A DNA stretch of 64,000 nucleotides from positions 19,954,243 through 20,018,242 of the forward strand of contig NW_024881295.1 of the NCBI RefSeq assembly GCF_018691265.1. The letters are read 5' to 3'. Shown here piece by piece: positions 1 to 10,477 of the stretch (its first letter is position 1; every line of letters begins with the position of its first letter). Origin of the DNA: Tyto alba (taxonomy: Eukaryota; Chordata; Aves; Strigiformes; Tytonidae). The position numbers were made by a program, and so were the translations under genes. The notes under the pieces were generated by a model. The model was not told the origin of the DNA. It did no database searches and saw nothing but the letters and a program-made list of their open reading frames with translations.

Positions 1-1485
1 AATCCAGAACCACAGAGAAGTACCCACTTTGTCTTTCTTCAAAAGCCTGCCTGCCAGAGGTCATCAGGTCTTCCTTCTGAAAAGGAGGAAGGAGCCAGTG
101 AGACAGACAGACTGAAATATCCAGGGGTTGCACACCATCACGGGGAGCTAGGACCAATGCAGGGGCTTCCCCATGGCAGTACATGTCTGCTTGCTAAAAT
201 CACAGGAGTCACAGAAAAAAATCAATTGCAAAGCAGAGATTTATTTCTCCCAAGCTTCAGAGTTTTTGTCAACCACAAGAGGATAAGCCCTGAAAATGCC
301 CATGGACCTCGGTACTCACTCATTTCCAGACAGGCCCTTTCCACATCCCAGCATGTTAAGAAATATTGTAGAGTACTTCATGGTGTTTGTGTTTGGTGCA
401 GGTATGAGAAAACAGGTCTGCAGAGCTCTGCAATGAAATCCCTGCAGCCATTCCATTCCATGCCCTGCTGGCTTCCTGCATGGGAGAAGAGGTTTGTCAG
501 AGTTAGAAAATTTAGGTTCTTTGTCATTTTTCTCTAGTCACACCAGACAGCACACACCATTCTGCACATCAGTAAGTGTGGGACCTCCATGGCTAAACTA
601 GGACTGGATTGAACCCGGTACCATGTTGACCTGGTGGTTTCTGACTCATTGACAGATTTATCTATGACTTGGAGGGACATGAACATTTTTTGAGGGCCAC
701 TGAAATGTCTAGTGCTAGTCTTGCTTTGCAACAATATTTAACTGAGAAACTTGTTTTCTAGAGACAAGCTGACTTCAGAGGCCAGACTGATACCCAGATG
801 AAGATAAAAACCATCAGTGCCAAGCAGAATTAACAGTGGCTGGGAAAAGAAAACCAGTCACAACTTTCCAGCATCTAAATGCAATTACAGGACAGTGTGT
901 TAAAAAAAAATATTGAGGCAATATAGTGAATCAAAGAATTGACAATGCATCATCTTCATGTCATTTTTGCTTAATATATAGAGACTTATTAGGCAAAAAG
1001 GCCTCCCTGACTATAATGTTGGTTGCCTTTTTTCCCCTCCTCAGAAAAAGGAACTGTTTGGAAAAAAATAACCTGATGATGCCTTGATTCAGTATTTGCA
1101 GTGAGTAGTCTGGGCTAATGGTCTTCTTTGCAGAATAAAGAGTCAGACAAAACACAGTGAATACCCAGGATGGCTGAAGCCCAAGGTATTTTGAACTCAG
1201 AGAAAAGAATAAGCCTTTAATTGGTGTTGAAAAATAAACTGGGCAGAGAAGAATAATAAATAATAAATATGCCTTGTGGCAGCACAGCAAGAGACTGCTT
1301 GTTTGTCTGCTGGCTTCCAAAGCGGGCCAGGACATCGTGTTCTCCCTGCACAAGTTCCGAATGACTTTGTTTGGACTGAGAAAATTAAATCCATGTTTCT
1401 AAAACAAATCTATCTAAATATTTTTACATTAACAGCAGCACAAGAAAACGCAATCTGTCTACACTTTCTACACAGCAGTGATGTG

Positions 1486-1510
1486 TTATTATTATTGTTA
1501 TTATTAATTA
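1486..1510. repeat. short (TTA)n microsatellite
   Basis: About eight TTA/ATT triplets interrupted by one G and one A. It creates Asn-run or Leu-run frames on the two strands that should not be taken as protein. Confidence 0.85.
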
Positions 1511-3767
1511 GAGCTGCTATTATTACCAGTGATGGCAGAAGACTGCTGAAGACAGTCCATGAACGCTGCACTTCACCCCTGGTCCAGCAACAGTTCATCC
1601 CTGCCCCACGTAGGCTGTAGCATACAGATAGGATAGAAAATGTTATTCCCACTTTAAAGATGAGCTATTAAGGCTACAATTATAATTTATAGATCTTCAG
1701 TCTTTAAAAAAAATGATGACAGGACCCTCTTACTGGAAGCTCAAGAAACTCATGCCTCAGGACCACAATGCTAATAGACACACATTAATGTTTATATGCA
1801 TGTCTAAATAGCAGCTTTGGAGCTGTTGTCTCTAGATACAAAAAAAAGATCTTTGTAAATCCAGCCCAAAGCACTTAAATTGTTTTTATAATGAAAAAAA
1901 TAAAAGGTCATTTAGTCTTTCCACCCAAGAAGCCAAGACGTAAAACTGAATCTAACTCTACAGAGACTTTAGGGTTCCTGCAGAGTCCAAACTGTGTTCA
2001 GAAGAAATGTCATTTGCTGATCAACTGTGTTTTTAATACATGAAGTGGTTGCAGGAGAAACACTGAGGTAATCCAGTTGGTATGGTGAAGTGGAGAGTGA
2101 TGGAGAAAAAGTAACATTACATACTCAGGAGTGTATTAATCTCAGTTTTCCTGAAAGCCCATTTTCTCTCCAGTTATTTATGGAGTTTCATCTACTTCTT
2201 AATAAAATCTGTTAATGAACAAGAATAATTTCATCTCCTTTATTAAAAAATCAGTAAGATATGTCATTTATTCCAAGAGTTACAATCATAAAGCTTAAGA
2301 AAAATAATTTATTAGACGTGGTTGGATCTTTGGAACAAAGAATCTTGAAACACGTGCTGTATTTTTCTGATTAAATATTTAGCATAAGATTATTTCTATT
2401 GCCATTATTTTTCATGCCTTATGAAAAGCATTACACCATGAAATTTTTAAGATGCTTAAAATGATTATTGAAAGTGATTAGCAGAAGGGAAAAAAATCCA
2501 TAATCATTTGACTAAATTTCTGAATAATGTTCACAAAGAAAGTCTGCAGGTAAAGGTTATGAGAAAATCTTGATGAAATGAAAAATGGTCCTAAACTTTT
2601 CAAAGGACAATAAATTTTGTTCCTGAAGACTTTTGTGGGTACGTATGTGTGTGAGTAGTCTAATGATCCTGCTTTTAATGGTTTCCTCGAGCTTTCTCCA
2701 GAAATGTCATCTTGTTTTTTGAGCTAAGGGTAATTCCAGTCTTCCCTCACATCTATAATGGTTATTCTATATGGAAATTTTTTTTTTCAGGATAACAGGA
2801 TGAGAAAAAAATCAAAGAAGGCTCATGTGCATACTGGGAAACATCTGGTTATCGGAAACAGACTCATGGATCTGAGGCACATCTGGGATGCAGGTTCATC
2901 TCACTTGTTTTCAGATATCTGAAAGTTACCTGAGGTGGCTAAATTCTGTCTATGACCAGTGGAGGGAGACAAGAGTTGTGGGCTCACAAATCACTCTGTC
3001 CTCAGTTAGTGCCCGTTACGGATGGGACATGCTTTCTTCAGGATACACCTAAACTTCTAGCTTGGCTATAGCTGGAGCCTGGATAAATATAACTTACAGA
3101 TGAATCCTGCTCTGTCTGCTTCTGTCTAGTCATTCCTATAGACAGACGGGAACCTCTGCCTGTTTCTAACATGGAAAAGAGATCATCAAAGATGATTGAA
3201 CAATGAAACAAAACAATGTTGCTTTGATATGTACAGAAATAAAATATGGATAAGGTTTTCTGGCAGTGGACACCAGCAAATATGTGTGTTTTATTTAGAT
3301 GGTAGCAATTTTCACTGACTCATTCAGGGTACTAAAACACTGCTTTTTTGGCTGTCACTAAATTTATTACAGCTGGATGTACTGCTCAGTTTCCTCTGTA
3401 ACTTTTCCAGCATATGCAATAATTGAATTCTAAGGACTTTACATCCTTGATGTGATCATTGTTGAGGGCAACAGAGAAAGAAATAAAATACCCTCGTGCC
3501 ATAAATAGGAAAACTGCATGTAGTCTTAAAATGCACTCTTTCATTAGTGAAAAGTTCTTACACTTAGAGAGAGAAAATGTTCTTCACGGGATCACTCCAA
3601 ATCATTCAGATCTTCCCATCTTGCAATATTATTCACACAAGCCACATCTGTCCATCCAGACCATCTTCTCCTCTGAGGAGGAAGTTTGTGAAAGAGAAGA
3701 TGTAATAAAATGACGCCTCACCTTAAACTTAGAATTCACAATTGTGAAAGAGATCTCACATCAGCAG

Positions 3768-3784
3768 AAAAAAAAAAAAAAAAA
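3768..3784. repeat. A17 homopolymer
   Basis: Uninterrupted run of 17 A. It is not visibly attached to a retroposed body, because the flanks are unique AT-rich sequence. Confidence 0.9.
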
Positions 3785-3929
3785 TCCATCTCACTGATAT
3801 TTATTTCTATTTTGTGCAAATCTTGTTCCCTTTTCAGCCTTTGTGCAGCTGGATCTGGACAGAAACAGGAGCCACCTGTTTAAGCTTGAAGCTTCTGGTG
3901 CTGTACAACGGTGACAAAATCTCAGCTTT

Positions 3930-3990
3930 AAAAAAAAAAAAAACAACAACAACAAAAAAAAAAAAAAACAAAACAAACAAAAAAAAAAAA
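3930..3990. repeat. A-rich low-complexity tract with (CAA) units
   Basis: About 60 bases of A broken only by C, including a short (CAA)n stretch. The Lys/Thr-rich and Phe/Cys-rich open frames across it are composition artefacts. It could be the decayed tail of a retroposed sequence, but no target duplication was recognised. Confidence 0.9.
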
Positions 3991-6837
3991 CAGAACTGCA
4001 GCCTTTAACTTTCTAGAGTTCACGTTCACTAACCTATGTGTAATCCTCCCTGCGAGATCTGGCTGAGTCTGCAGGTCGCTGTGGCTGCAGCTCAGCTGCG
4101 TGGGAGACGGCACTAAGGTGTGGCGGTGGAGTTATTGCAGACAGGGTCCTGTCTGATGGGGCGTGAAGTCAGCGGATTTCCACCCAGTGGGCCTTTAGAA
4201 GTGCTTTCCTCTACAAATGTGATGAAAGAGCAGCAGTTCTGCTTCCATAAACCTCAGACAGGTTTTTTGATTTGCAAAGAGAAAGAAAAGTCTATTTGCC
4301 ATTCAATAACATGGGCAAGAATACTCAGGCAAAGCCAGCAGTCTAGTCTATAGTAAGTACATGCCCCTAGAACAATAATTATATTTACAAGGAAAATTTG
4401 ACACAGAATTAAGGAAGAGAGAGGGATGAAACTTCACCTATACATTTTTACTTAACTGCAAAGAAGAAAATCTTTGATGACTGCGAGTAGTCCTGAGATT
4501 TGTAGCCACATATTTTAAGCAAAGCTAAACATTTGCATGTGTGTGCGCCCACTTTTAAAACATTAACTAATGAGTCTCACCTGTTTACCACTACACTGAG
4601 ATGAAAAAACTTGTCAAAGAGTCTGTTCAGAGACAGACACTAGTTTTGGGCTTTTGGGTTGTTTGTTTTTAACTATGTCAAACCCGTGTAGAAAAAGAGA
4701 CACTGCTACCTGAATTTTTGGCCATACATTCATTTAGTTACCTGTCAGCTTCCCTTCTAGCTTTCAAAAGATAACTCATTCAGGTACCTAAAAAAAATAG
4801 TCTTGAGTGTCCTTCATGTGTAAGGAGTTGATCGTATAACAATGTGTCACTTGTCTACAGTAACTTCACAACAGCAGGTATTGGAAATCCCAGACTGATC
4901 TCCAGGAACATGAGAAAAACTTTGTACCCATCTGTACTTTAACATTTCTCCTCTGCAAATTTTAATTCATTTTTTCCAGTATTTTCTTTCTTTTCCTCTA
5001 ATTTCCATACTCCTGCTGCTTCTGTGAGACTAAGTTAAAATTTTAGTCTTAAATTCTTGTGGGATCATGGGGTAGTCTAGAAAAACACATACAGAGACAC
5101 TGGGTCATGGGAGAGTGTCGGGGAGGGCATTTGCTCTCTGTTCACCAAGTGGCTGCAGAGCAGATTAGGGGGAGAAACGAGATGGGCTCAAGTCTGTTGG
5201 TAGCAGCAGGAATCTTCTGAGCATGTCTGAAAGTCAAATCCGTGATATTTCCCCCTTGAAGAAACCTTGTTCAGTGAATCCTTCTGAAAAACTGAAAGAA
5301 TTTTCTAGAAACTTCAGATACTCAAGGCCTGCTCACCTCACTCTCTTGCTCAGGCAAAAGGCCAAGCTGCCTTTTATTCATGACTGACTCTGACCCCACT
5401 TGTCACATTTGTATTTTAGAAAACATCAGGTATGCCTGGGAAAGGGGTTGATTGTTGCTCTCTTTTCACCTGTAGCTTTTGTCCTCTGCTCCCAAAGTTC
5501 ATAGGGATATACTTGTGTATATACACCCGGGTTTCTGCCAGTGGATAACAGTACTGGTAGTTTGGTAGCCCTGAAATTTTAATGTCCTTACAGAGTAACA
5601 ACTGCTATTTCTTACTTGTCACTGAGATTTCAAAGTGAAGTTTTGATATATTTATTTGGTTAATCTTCTTAATTAGATGATTGCTGTTAGACTAATGTAC
5701 CTCCACTTCTCCCAAAACAGCATGAAAAACCCTATAAACTTATTAACCAGTTGCAGAGAAAGAGACAATAAACAACAGCCATGATTATTTCTAAATCCTC
5801 TCTTTCTTTGTATTACCCTAAAAACAGTAACAATAAGCAATTCGATGTGGATGGTATTAAGGTAGACTAGAAACAGCTGTTCATAGGGGCGGAATCAAAC
5901 TTCCAGCTGATATAAATCAGGTAAAGCCAGTGACTTCAGTAGAGCAATGTTGATACACTCTGAAGAGTTGGGCTGCTCTATTTCATCTCTGGTATGTTTT
6001 CCTTATAACTTCCTTTTTAAATGGCTTGTAAATGACTCATGCTGTAGAAAGGGAGTAACAGTCGGCTGGTTTTGTTAGGTAGAGTTTGTGCCAAAGCTAT
6101 TACCATGAATGGTCTGCATCAGTAAATTTGGGAGGAGTTAATTTCAAACAGTTACTACAGATGTCAAGGGTTTTTTTTACCACTTCCCAAGGAGTAAAGG
6201 CACTTCCCCTATGAGCAGTGTAACAAAGTTTTAAGCTATTATTTTAATTAAATAAAATTAATTTTGTGGATAATACTGTATATGAGAAATATCTAATGTA
6301 AGAGAAGAAGGACAAGTATAGATATTCTGTGTCATTCAGAAATCTGAAAGGCTTGCCAAATAACTTGTTGTTAGACAGTGTAGAAGTGCAGTCTATTTCC
6401 ACAGACAACATCTGCTTAAAACAAACCACCACCCCTGCTCTCTCATACCTAATTCATCAGTTTGGAAACATTTTGATGTTAGTACAGAAAACAGAAAGCA
6501 TTTCAAACATTAGTTACTGATTACCTGTTTATTTCTGTATATTTTTCTGTTATAGTCTCTCCCATAAGATTAAAAAATCCTTTAATGTGAAACTACAACC
6601 ATTTGTCATTGCACTGGGCTAAATATTTGCAAATGATACTGAGGACCCTAAATGTCTAGGCCAGTTCTGAGAATAGGATTTCAGCATCTGATTGGTTTGT
6701 TTGATTTTTAGTGTCTTAATGATGGTACCATGCAGAACAGAATAGCATCTAAATGTGTCTACAGATCTTGGTCATAAGCACCTAAGACAAATGGCAAATC
6801 TGTGCAACTGCAACTTCTAAATGTCTTGTGTAGCTTT

Positions 6838-7215
6838 TCATAGGACCATTCAGGTGGGAAGGGACCTGGAGTGGTCTTAGTTGAACTTACTGCTCAGAGT
6901 AGCTTGTTTAGGGCTTCATTAAATTGGGTCTTAAACTTCCATGGATGGAGATTCTGCTAACTCTGCATTCAGCATTTCCCAATGGTTAATTATCTTCACA
7001 ATTTAAAACTTGTTTAATATCCAGTGACAGTCTTTCCTGGTTCATTTTAGGAGCCCTGTTACTCAGTTCCCTTATGCACCTTAGGGAGGGGAGGAACCAA
7101 CTGCCTCTTGTCAGAAGTCTACCTCCTCCTAGGCAGGAGGCTACTCCTAAATCTTCCCTAAACTTTCTTGTCTGGTTCAGAAGAGTGTTGATTCCCATAT
7201 ACCCTCACTCTCAGT
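6838..7215 (-). mobile_element. CR1 LINE, 3' end, antisense
   Basis: Read on the plus strand this begins with TCATAGGACCATTCAGGTGG followed by GAAGGGACCT. It continues through a diverged copy of the CR1 antisense 3' region, including TGGATGGAGATTCTGC near 6942 and GAACCAACTGCCTCTTGTC near 7094. The order matches the CR1 3' untranslated region in reverse complement, the commonest avian interspersed repeat. From about 7115 similarity weakens but still follows the consensus order to about 7190-7215. It is 5'-truncated, as most CR1 copies are. Family membership is from recognition of the consensus; the right boundary is approximate. Confidence 0.75.
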
Positions 7216-7224
7216 CCAGGAATC

Positions 7225-7345
7225 AACTGATTGTTTTTGTTTTTTCTGTTGGTTGTTTTTTGGTGTAGTGGTTTTGGTTTGGTTTTTTTTTTTTTTTTTT
7301 TTTGGGGGGGGGGGGGGGGGAAGGTGGTGGGGAGGAGTGGTTTCA
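7225..7345. repeat. G/T-rich low complexity with T21-G17 junction
   Basis: A strand-asymmetric G/T segment. Its core is 21 T at 7283-7303 followed immediately by 17 G at 7304-7320, then a GGTGGTGGGGAGG stretch. On the minus strand this is C17 then A21. The G run can form a quadruplex in principle. Such junctions are prone to polymerase slippage, so the exact lengths may be unreliable. Confidence 0.9.
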
Positions 7346-9574
7346 AACTGAACAGCCAAACTAAAATGTTCAGAAAACATGATCTCATACCTTCCTTTAA
7401 GTAAACTACTGTATACACCTGTTTCTATATAAGAATGTATGTATGTAATAAGAAGCATCAGTAAGGTTTATGATCCCTTAGCATATATTGTTAATCTTTC
7501 TATCTCACTTTCCTTTTTTTCTTGTTTGTTTTGCTTGTAAATTCTTCAGAGACTGAGTTTTCTCCTTTGGCTCTATAGAACCTAAGACAATGGCTAAGGA
7601 TCTCACTTGTGATGTTTAGGCATTAGTACAATAGAGGTAATTATTAAAAATATCAGAATTGTTTTATATCAGCTGAATCCTGCCAAGAACAAGTAATAAG
7701 ATTACTTCATTCTCTGCAACAATCTCTGGCCCCTGTCATTGCATACAGCAAAAAGTGAGAGCTGATTTAGGCTGAAGAAAAAAATTTAAACCAATTGTAG
7801 CTGAAGAGAGGATTTGAGGTAGGTGGAATAACTGCATTTGTCATAGAGTTATGTATTGTAGTCCTCAAAGTAGTGTGAAGGGAAGCCCAGAGTATGTTTA
7901 CTTGGTTTTGCATTATAAAGTCAATATTTGATATGATACAAAAGTAGCAAAGATTCCTGAAAGACATCATCAGAGATAGGACGTGAAAGCAGTTAAGCAA
8001 TATGGACAGTTCCTTGATGGCCACTGCCTTACAGCCATGCATAATACAGAGCTATTTTATGTGAATGTGACAAGCAAAAATGTAATGCATAATCAGGCTT
8101 TCTTCTAGAACTGATCCACTTGTCAAGATCTTTTGACCTAAGTAGAAAAAGATTCAAAATATTTGAAGTTACCCAGAAGTTGTTTGTCTCACATTTCCTG
8201 CTAAGTACCTACATGTCTTTGATGGCAGAGCTGTTAAAGGCAGGAAATTTAACCTGCTGGATGAAAATTAATTCCTTCTTTCTATCAAAAACAAATCAAT
8301 AAAATCAAGATTTCTAGTGAGCTGCTATTTCTAAGAAATTTTAACTTTAGAAATGTCAACAGATGGTGATTTGCGGATTGGAAAATACATACCAGCTGTG
8401 GCTCTGCTGTCTTGAACCTACCCATGACTCTGTCATGGTCTGCAGCAGGTCCTTTGGGTACAACGAAGCAGCTGACTGACTAGCTCTCTTCAAATGCTCA
8501 TCTGAATGCAGCCTGCAGGGTGAGGGTTCACACTTAATACAAAAGTCATACAGAAGTGACCATCACTCAGAAGGCCAGCCTCAGCTAGCCAAGTTACTGT
8601 CAAATACTGAACATGACATATATAATGTTGATGCCCAATACTTAAGAGGAAAATTATATCACTCAGTTCAGTATTGCAGTATTGAACACGGCAAGGAATG
8701 ATTATGGGGCATTTAAATTTTATTAAAGGGAAAATTCTCTGCAGAAATTACTGCTGATGACTATTCACACCCCTCTGATCATTACTACACTTAACGCTGG
8801 CAGTACAACAGCAAAACTTTCAAATAGGAAGGAAACAAATGTGCTGCACCTCACATCATCTGGAAGAAATCTTATAGACTCATTAGGCAGCAAATTAGCA
8901 CTGTTTAGAAAAAATATGATGCAAATATGAAACACAATAATCAGCTACAGCTAGTGAACTTGAATCCTCAGTGTAGTTAATTGAGGAGATCTGTAGATGT
9001 GGCATATATATCCCATCCTTCACTTTCTGTAGAGAAAAATTTCACCTGCACTTCAGAGGCACTAGAAAAGTCCCCATGATATCTCAGTGACGTATGCTCT
9101 TGTAGCCAGCTGAGCCTTTTGCAGGGGACAGTAGCAAGGGCAGGGTGGCTCCATCTTTAAAGAAAATGTAAGTTTTCAGACCTTTGTAGGAAACAAGCTC
9201 CAGCTCAGTCAAGCAGTTCAGCATTTCTACAACAACAGGGACAATCAACTTTTTTACAGCAATGAGTCACGCATCACAAGTCAGTAAGACTTGTCCACAA
9301 AGTGCTCCAAACAAATGTGAGCTGCTTGATAGTGTACAGCGGGATTTTTTCTTATAACTTCCTCACAAAAAGCTGATGAAGAAATTAAAATTTCAAGAAA
9401 AGAGGGAAATCGCCTCTGATTAATAACAGATTTCAGGCTGGGAAAAGAAAGGGAGGAGTGATCCCCTTTCTGAGTTTTCACAGAGGATGGATATTGCCAG
9501 TGGAGCCCCAGCAGGACCTATGTTGAAGTCCATGTGGTATCTTGCTCTTGCAGTTGTCCGGCCAAATAAATATA
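7346..9574. other. unique noncoding DNA
   Basis: No gene or nameable repeat seen. A small direct duplication of CAGTATTG occurs near 8670. Open frames are short and unsupported. Confidence 0.55.
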
Positions 9575-9581
9575 GAATGAG

Positions 9582-9947
9582 GTGGCAAAATCTGATGAAA
9601 CGGAGTTAAGCACGGTGATAAAATTACTATGTAGAGTAGCAGAACCACCTCCTGGTACTGATTGGGCAATGAAACTGCAGAAGAAATTCGGTGCTGATAA
9701 ATGTAGAGTAATGCAGACAGAGGAAGCATGCCCTAAATACACATTGATGAGCTCCAAATTGCTTATCAGAAAAGCAGACAATTTTATGAAAATGACAGTT
9801 CCTCACTCAGAAGTGAGTAAAGAAAATAAGTTACTAGGAAAGAAATTAAAAACAAAGCAGAAAACATTGTGTCACACTATAAATACACAGAGTGCCCAAA
9901 TCAAGAAAAGCAAAAGAATTTCTGGTTGCAGCATCTTGAAGAATTGA
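9582..9947 (+). pseudogene. decayed CR1 ORF2 reverse-transcriptase C-terminal frame
   Basis: A 121-codon open frame inside the CR1 remnant. The first 60 residues align by eye with the CR1 reverse-transcriptase C-terminal segment: the degraded FADDT position near residue 5, then TDWAMKLQKKF and DKCRVM at about residues 26-44. The rest is Lys-rich and drifts out of register. The frame has no own start context and lies within the transposon, so it is a transposon relic, not a host gene. Confidence 0.65.
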
Positions 9948-10051
9948 TACAACAGAACTAGCAAAGGTGCAGCGAGTGGTGATAAGAATGATCAAAGGTA
10001 TAAATGTCTTCCATTCGAGGGAGATTAAATAAAGTAGGGCTCATCTGCATT

Positions 10052-10071
10052 AAAAAAAAAAAAAAAAAAAA
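10052..10071. repeat. A20 run inside the CR1 remnant
   Basis: Twenty A interrupt the LINE between the part ending near 10050 and the part resuming near 10090. It lies where the consensus has an internal segment encoding the end of ORF2, so it is either expansion of an A-rich spot or a tail left by a later insertion. Confidence 0.85.
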
Positions 10072-10477
10072 TTAAACAATGTAGAATATAGGGCTATGAA
10101 ACTATCAGTGGCAAAGAGAAGATAAATGAGGAACCATTATTCACTGGTTTTGATAACACACAAAAGAGAGGCCATCAACTGAAATTATCAGGAGGCAAAT
10201 TCCATGTAAATTATATAATTTTTTTCTTTTCCCTACGTTTTTTCAATGTGAATTTTTCAATTCACAAGGTGTTATTAAACCCAGAGGTAGCATCTCTGGC
10301 TTACAAGTGTTTTGAAGCATGTGTCATTGGATCTGGGCCAGTAGATAAAGACAAAACATTATATGCTTGGCCTGCTCCTAGGCCTTTCCTTTCGTATCCA
10401 TGGCTAGATATAGCTGGAAACATTTTGTGGGGCTAAATAGAACATTGGCTTGAATCTCTTTCTGTTATTCTTAAATA

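Larger units (their letters stand above)
1..6837. other. unique noncoding DNA
   Basis: No frame here looks coding: open stretches are at most about 130 codons, are not in a consistent register, and several are built on A or T runs. I see no interspersed repeat I can name. The part around 2220-2560 is very AT-rich and dense in homeodomain-type ATTA/TAAT cores, with an ACAAAG core and a CACGTG E-box near 2330-2360; it might be regulatory, but composition alone could produce this. Simple-sequence tracts are listed separately. Confidence 0.6.
9575..10477 (+). mobile_element. ancient CR1-clade LINE remnant, ORF2 C-terminus to 3' end
   Basis: This is a sense-strand remnant of a CR1-clade non-LTR retrotransposon. 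At 9580-9600 a frame reads VAKSDETEL, aligning with the reverse-transcriptase FADDT region, one residue short with the catalytic Asp pair altered. At about 9657-9720 it reads DWAMKLQKKFGADKCRVM, matching the conserved segment after the polymerase domain. Near 9966-10040 AAGGTGCAGCG and AAGAATGATCAAAGGTAT match the stretch encoding the ORF2 end. Near 10100-10195 and 10395-10477 the order follows the 3' region to a TCTGTTATTCTTAAATAG end, close to the TTCTTATG-type 3' termini of these elements. It carries frameshifts and stops and is dead. It differs from the younger antisense CR1 copies in the window and is probably much older. Confidence 0.75.

Noticed and set aside
3791..4113. Phe/Cys-rich or Lys/Thr-rich frames
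   Set aside because: Direct translations of the A-rich tract at 3930-3990.
7158..7458. Pro/Lys-rich minus-strand frames of 86 and 93 codons
   Set aside because: Encoded by the C17/A21 homopolymers and flanking CR1; no coding meaning.
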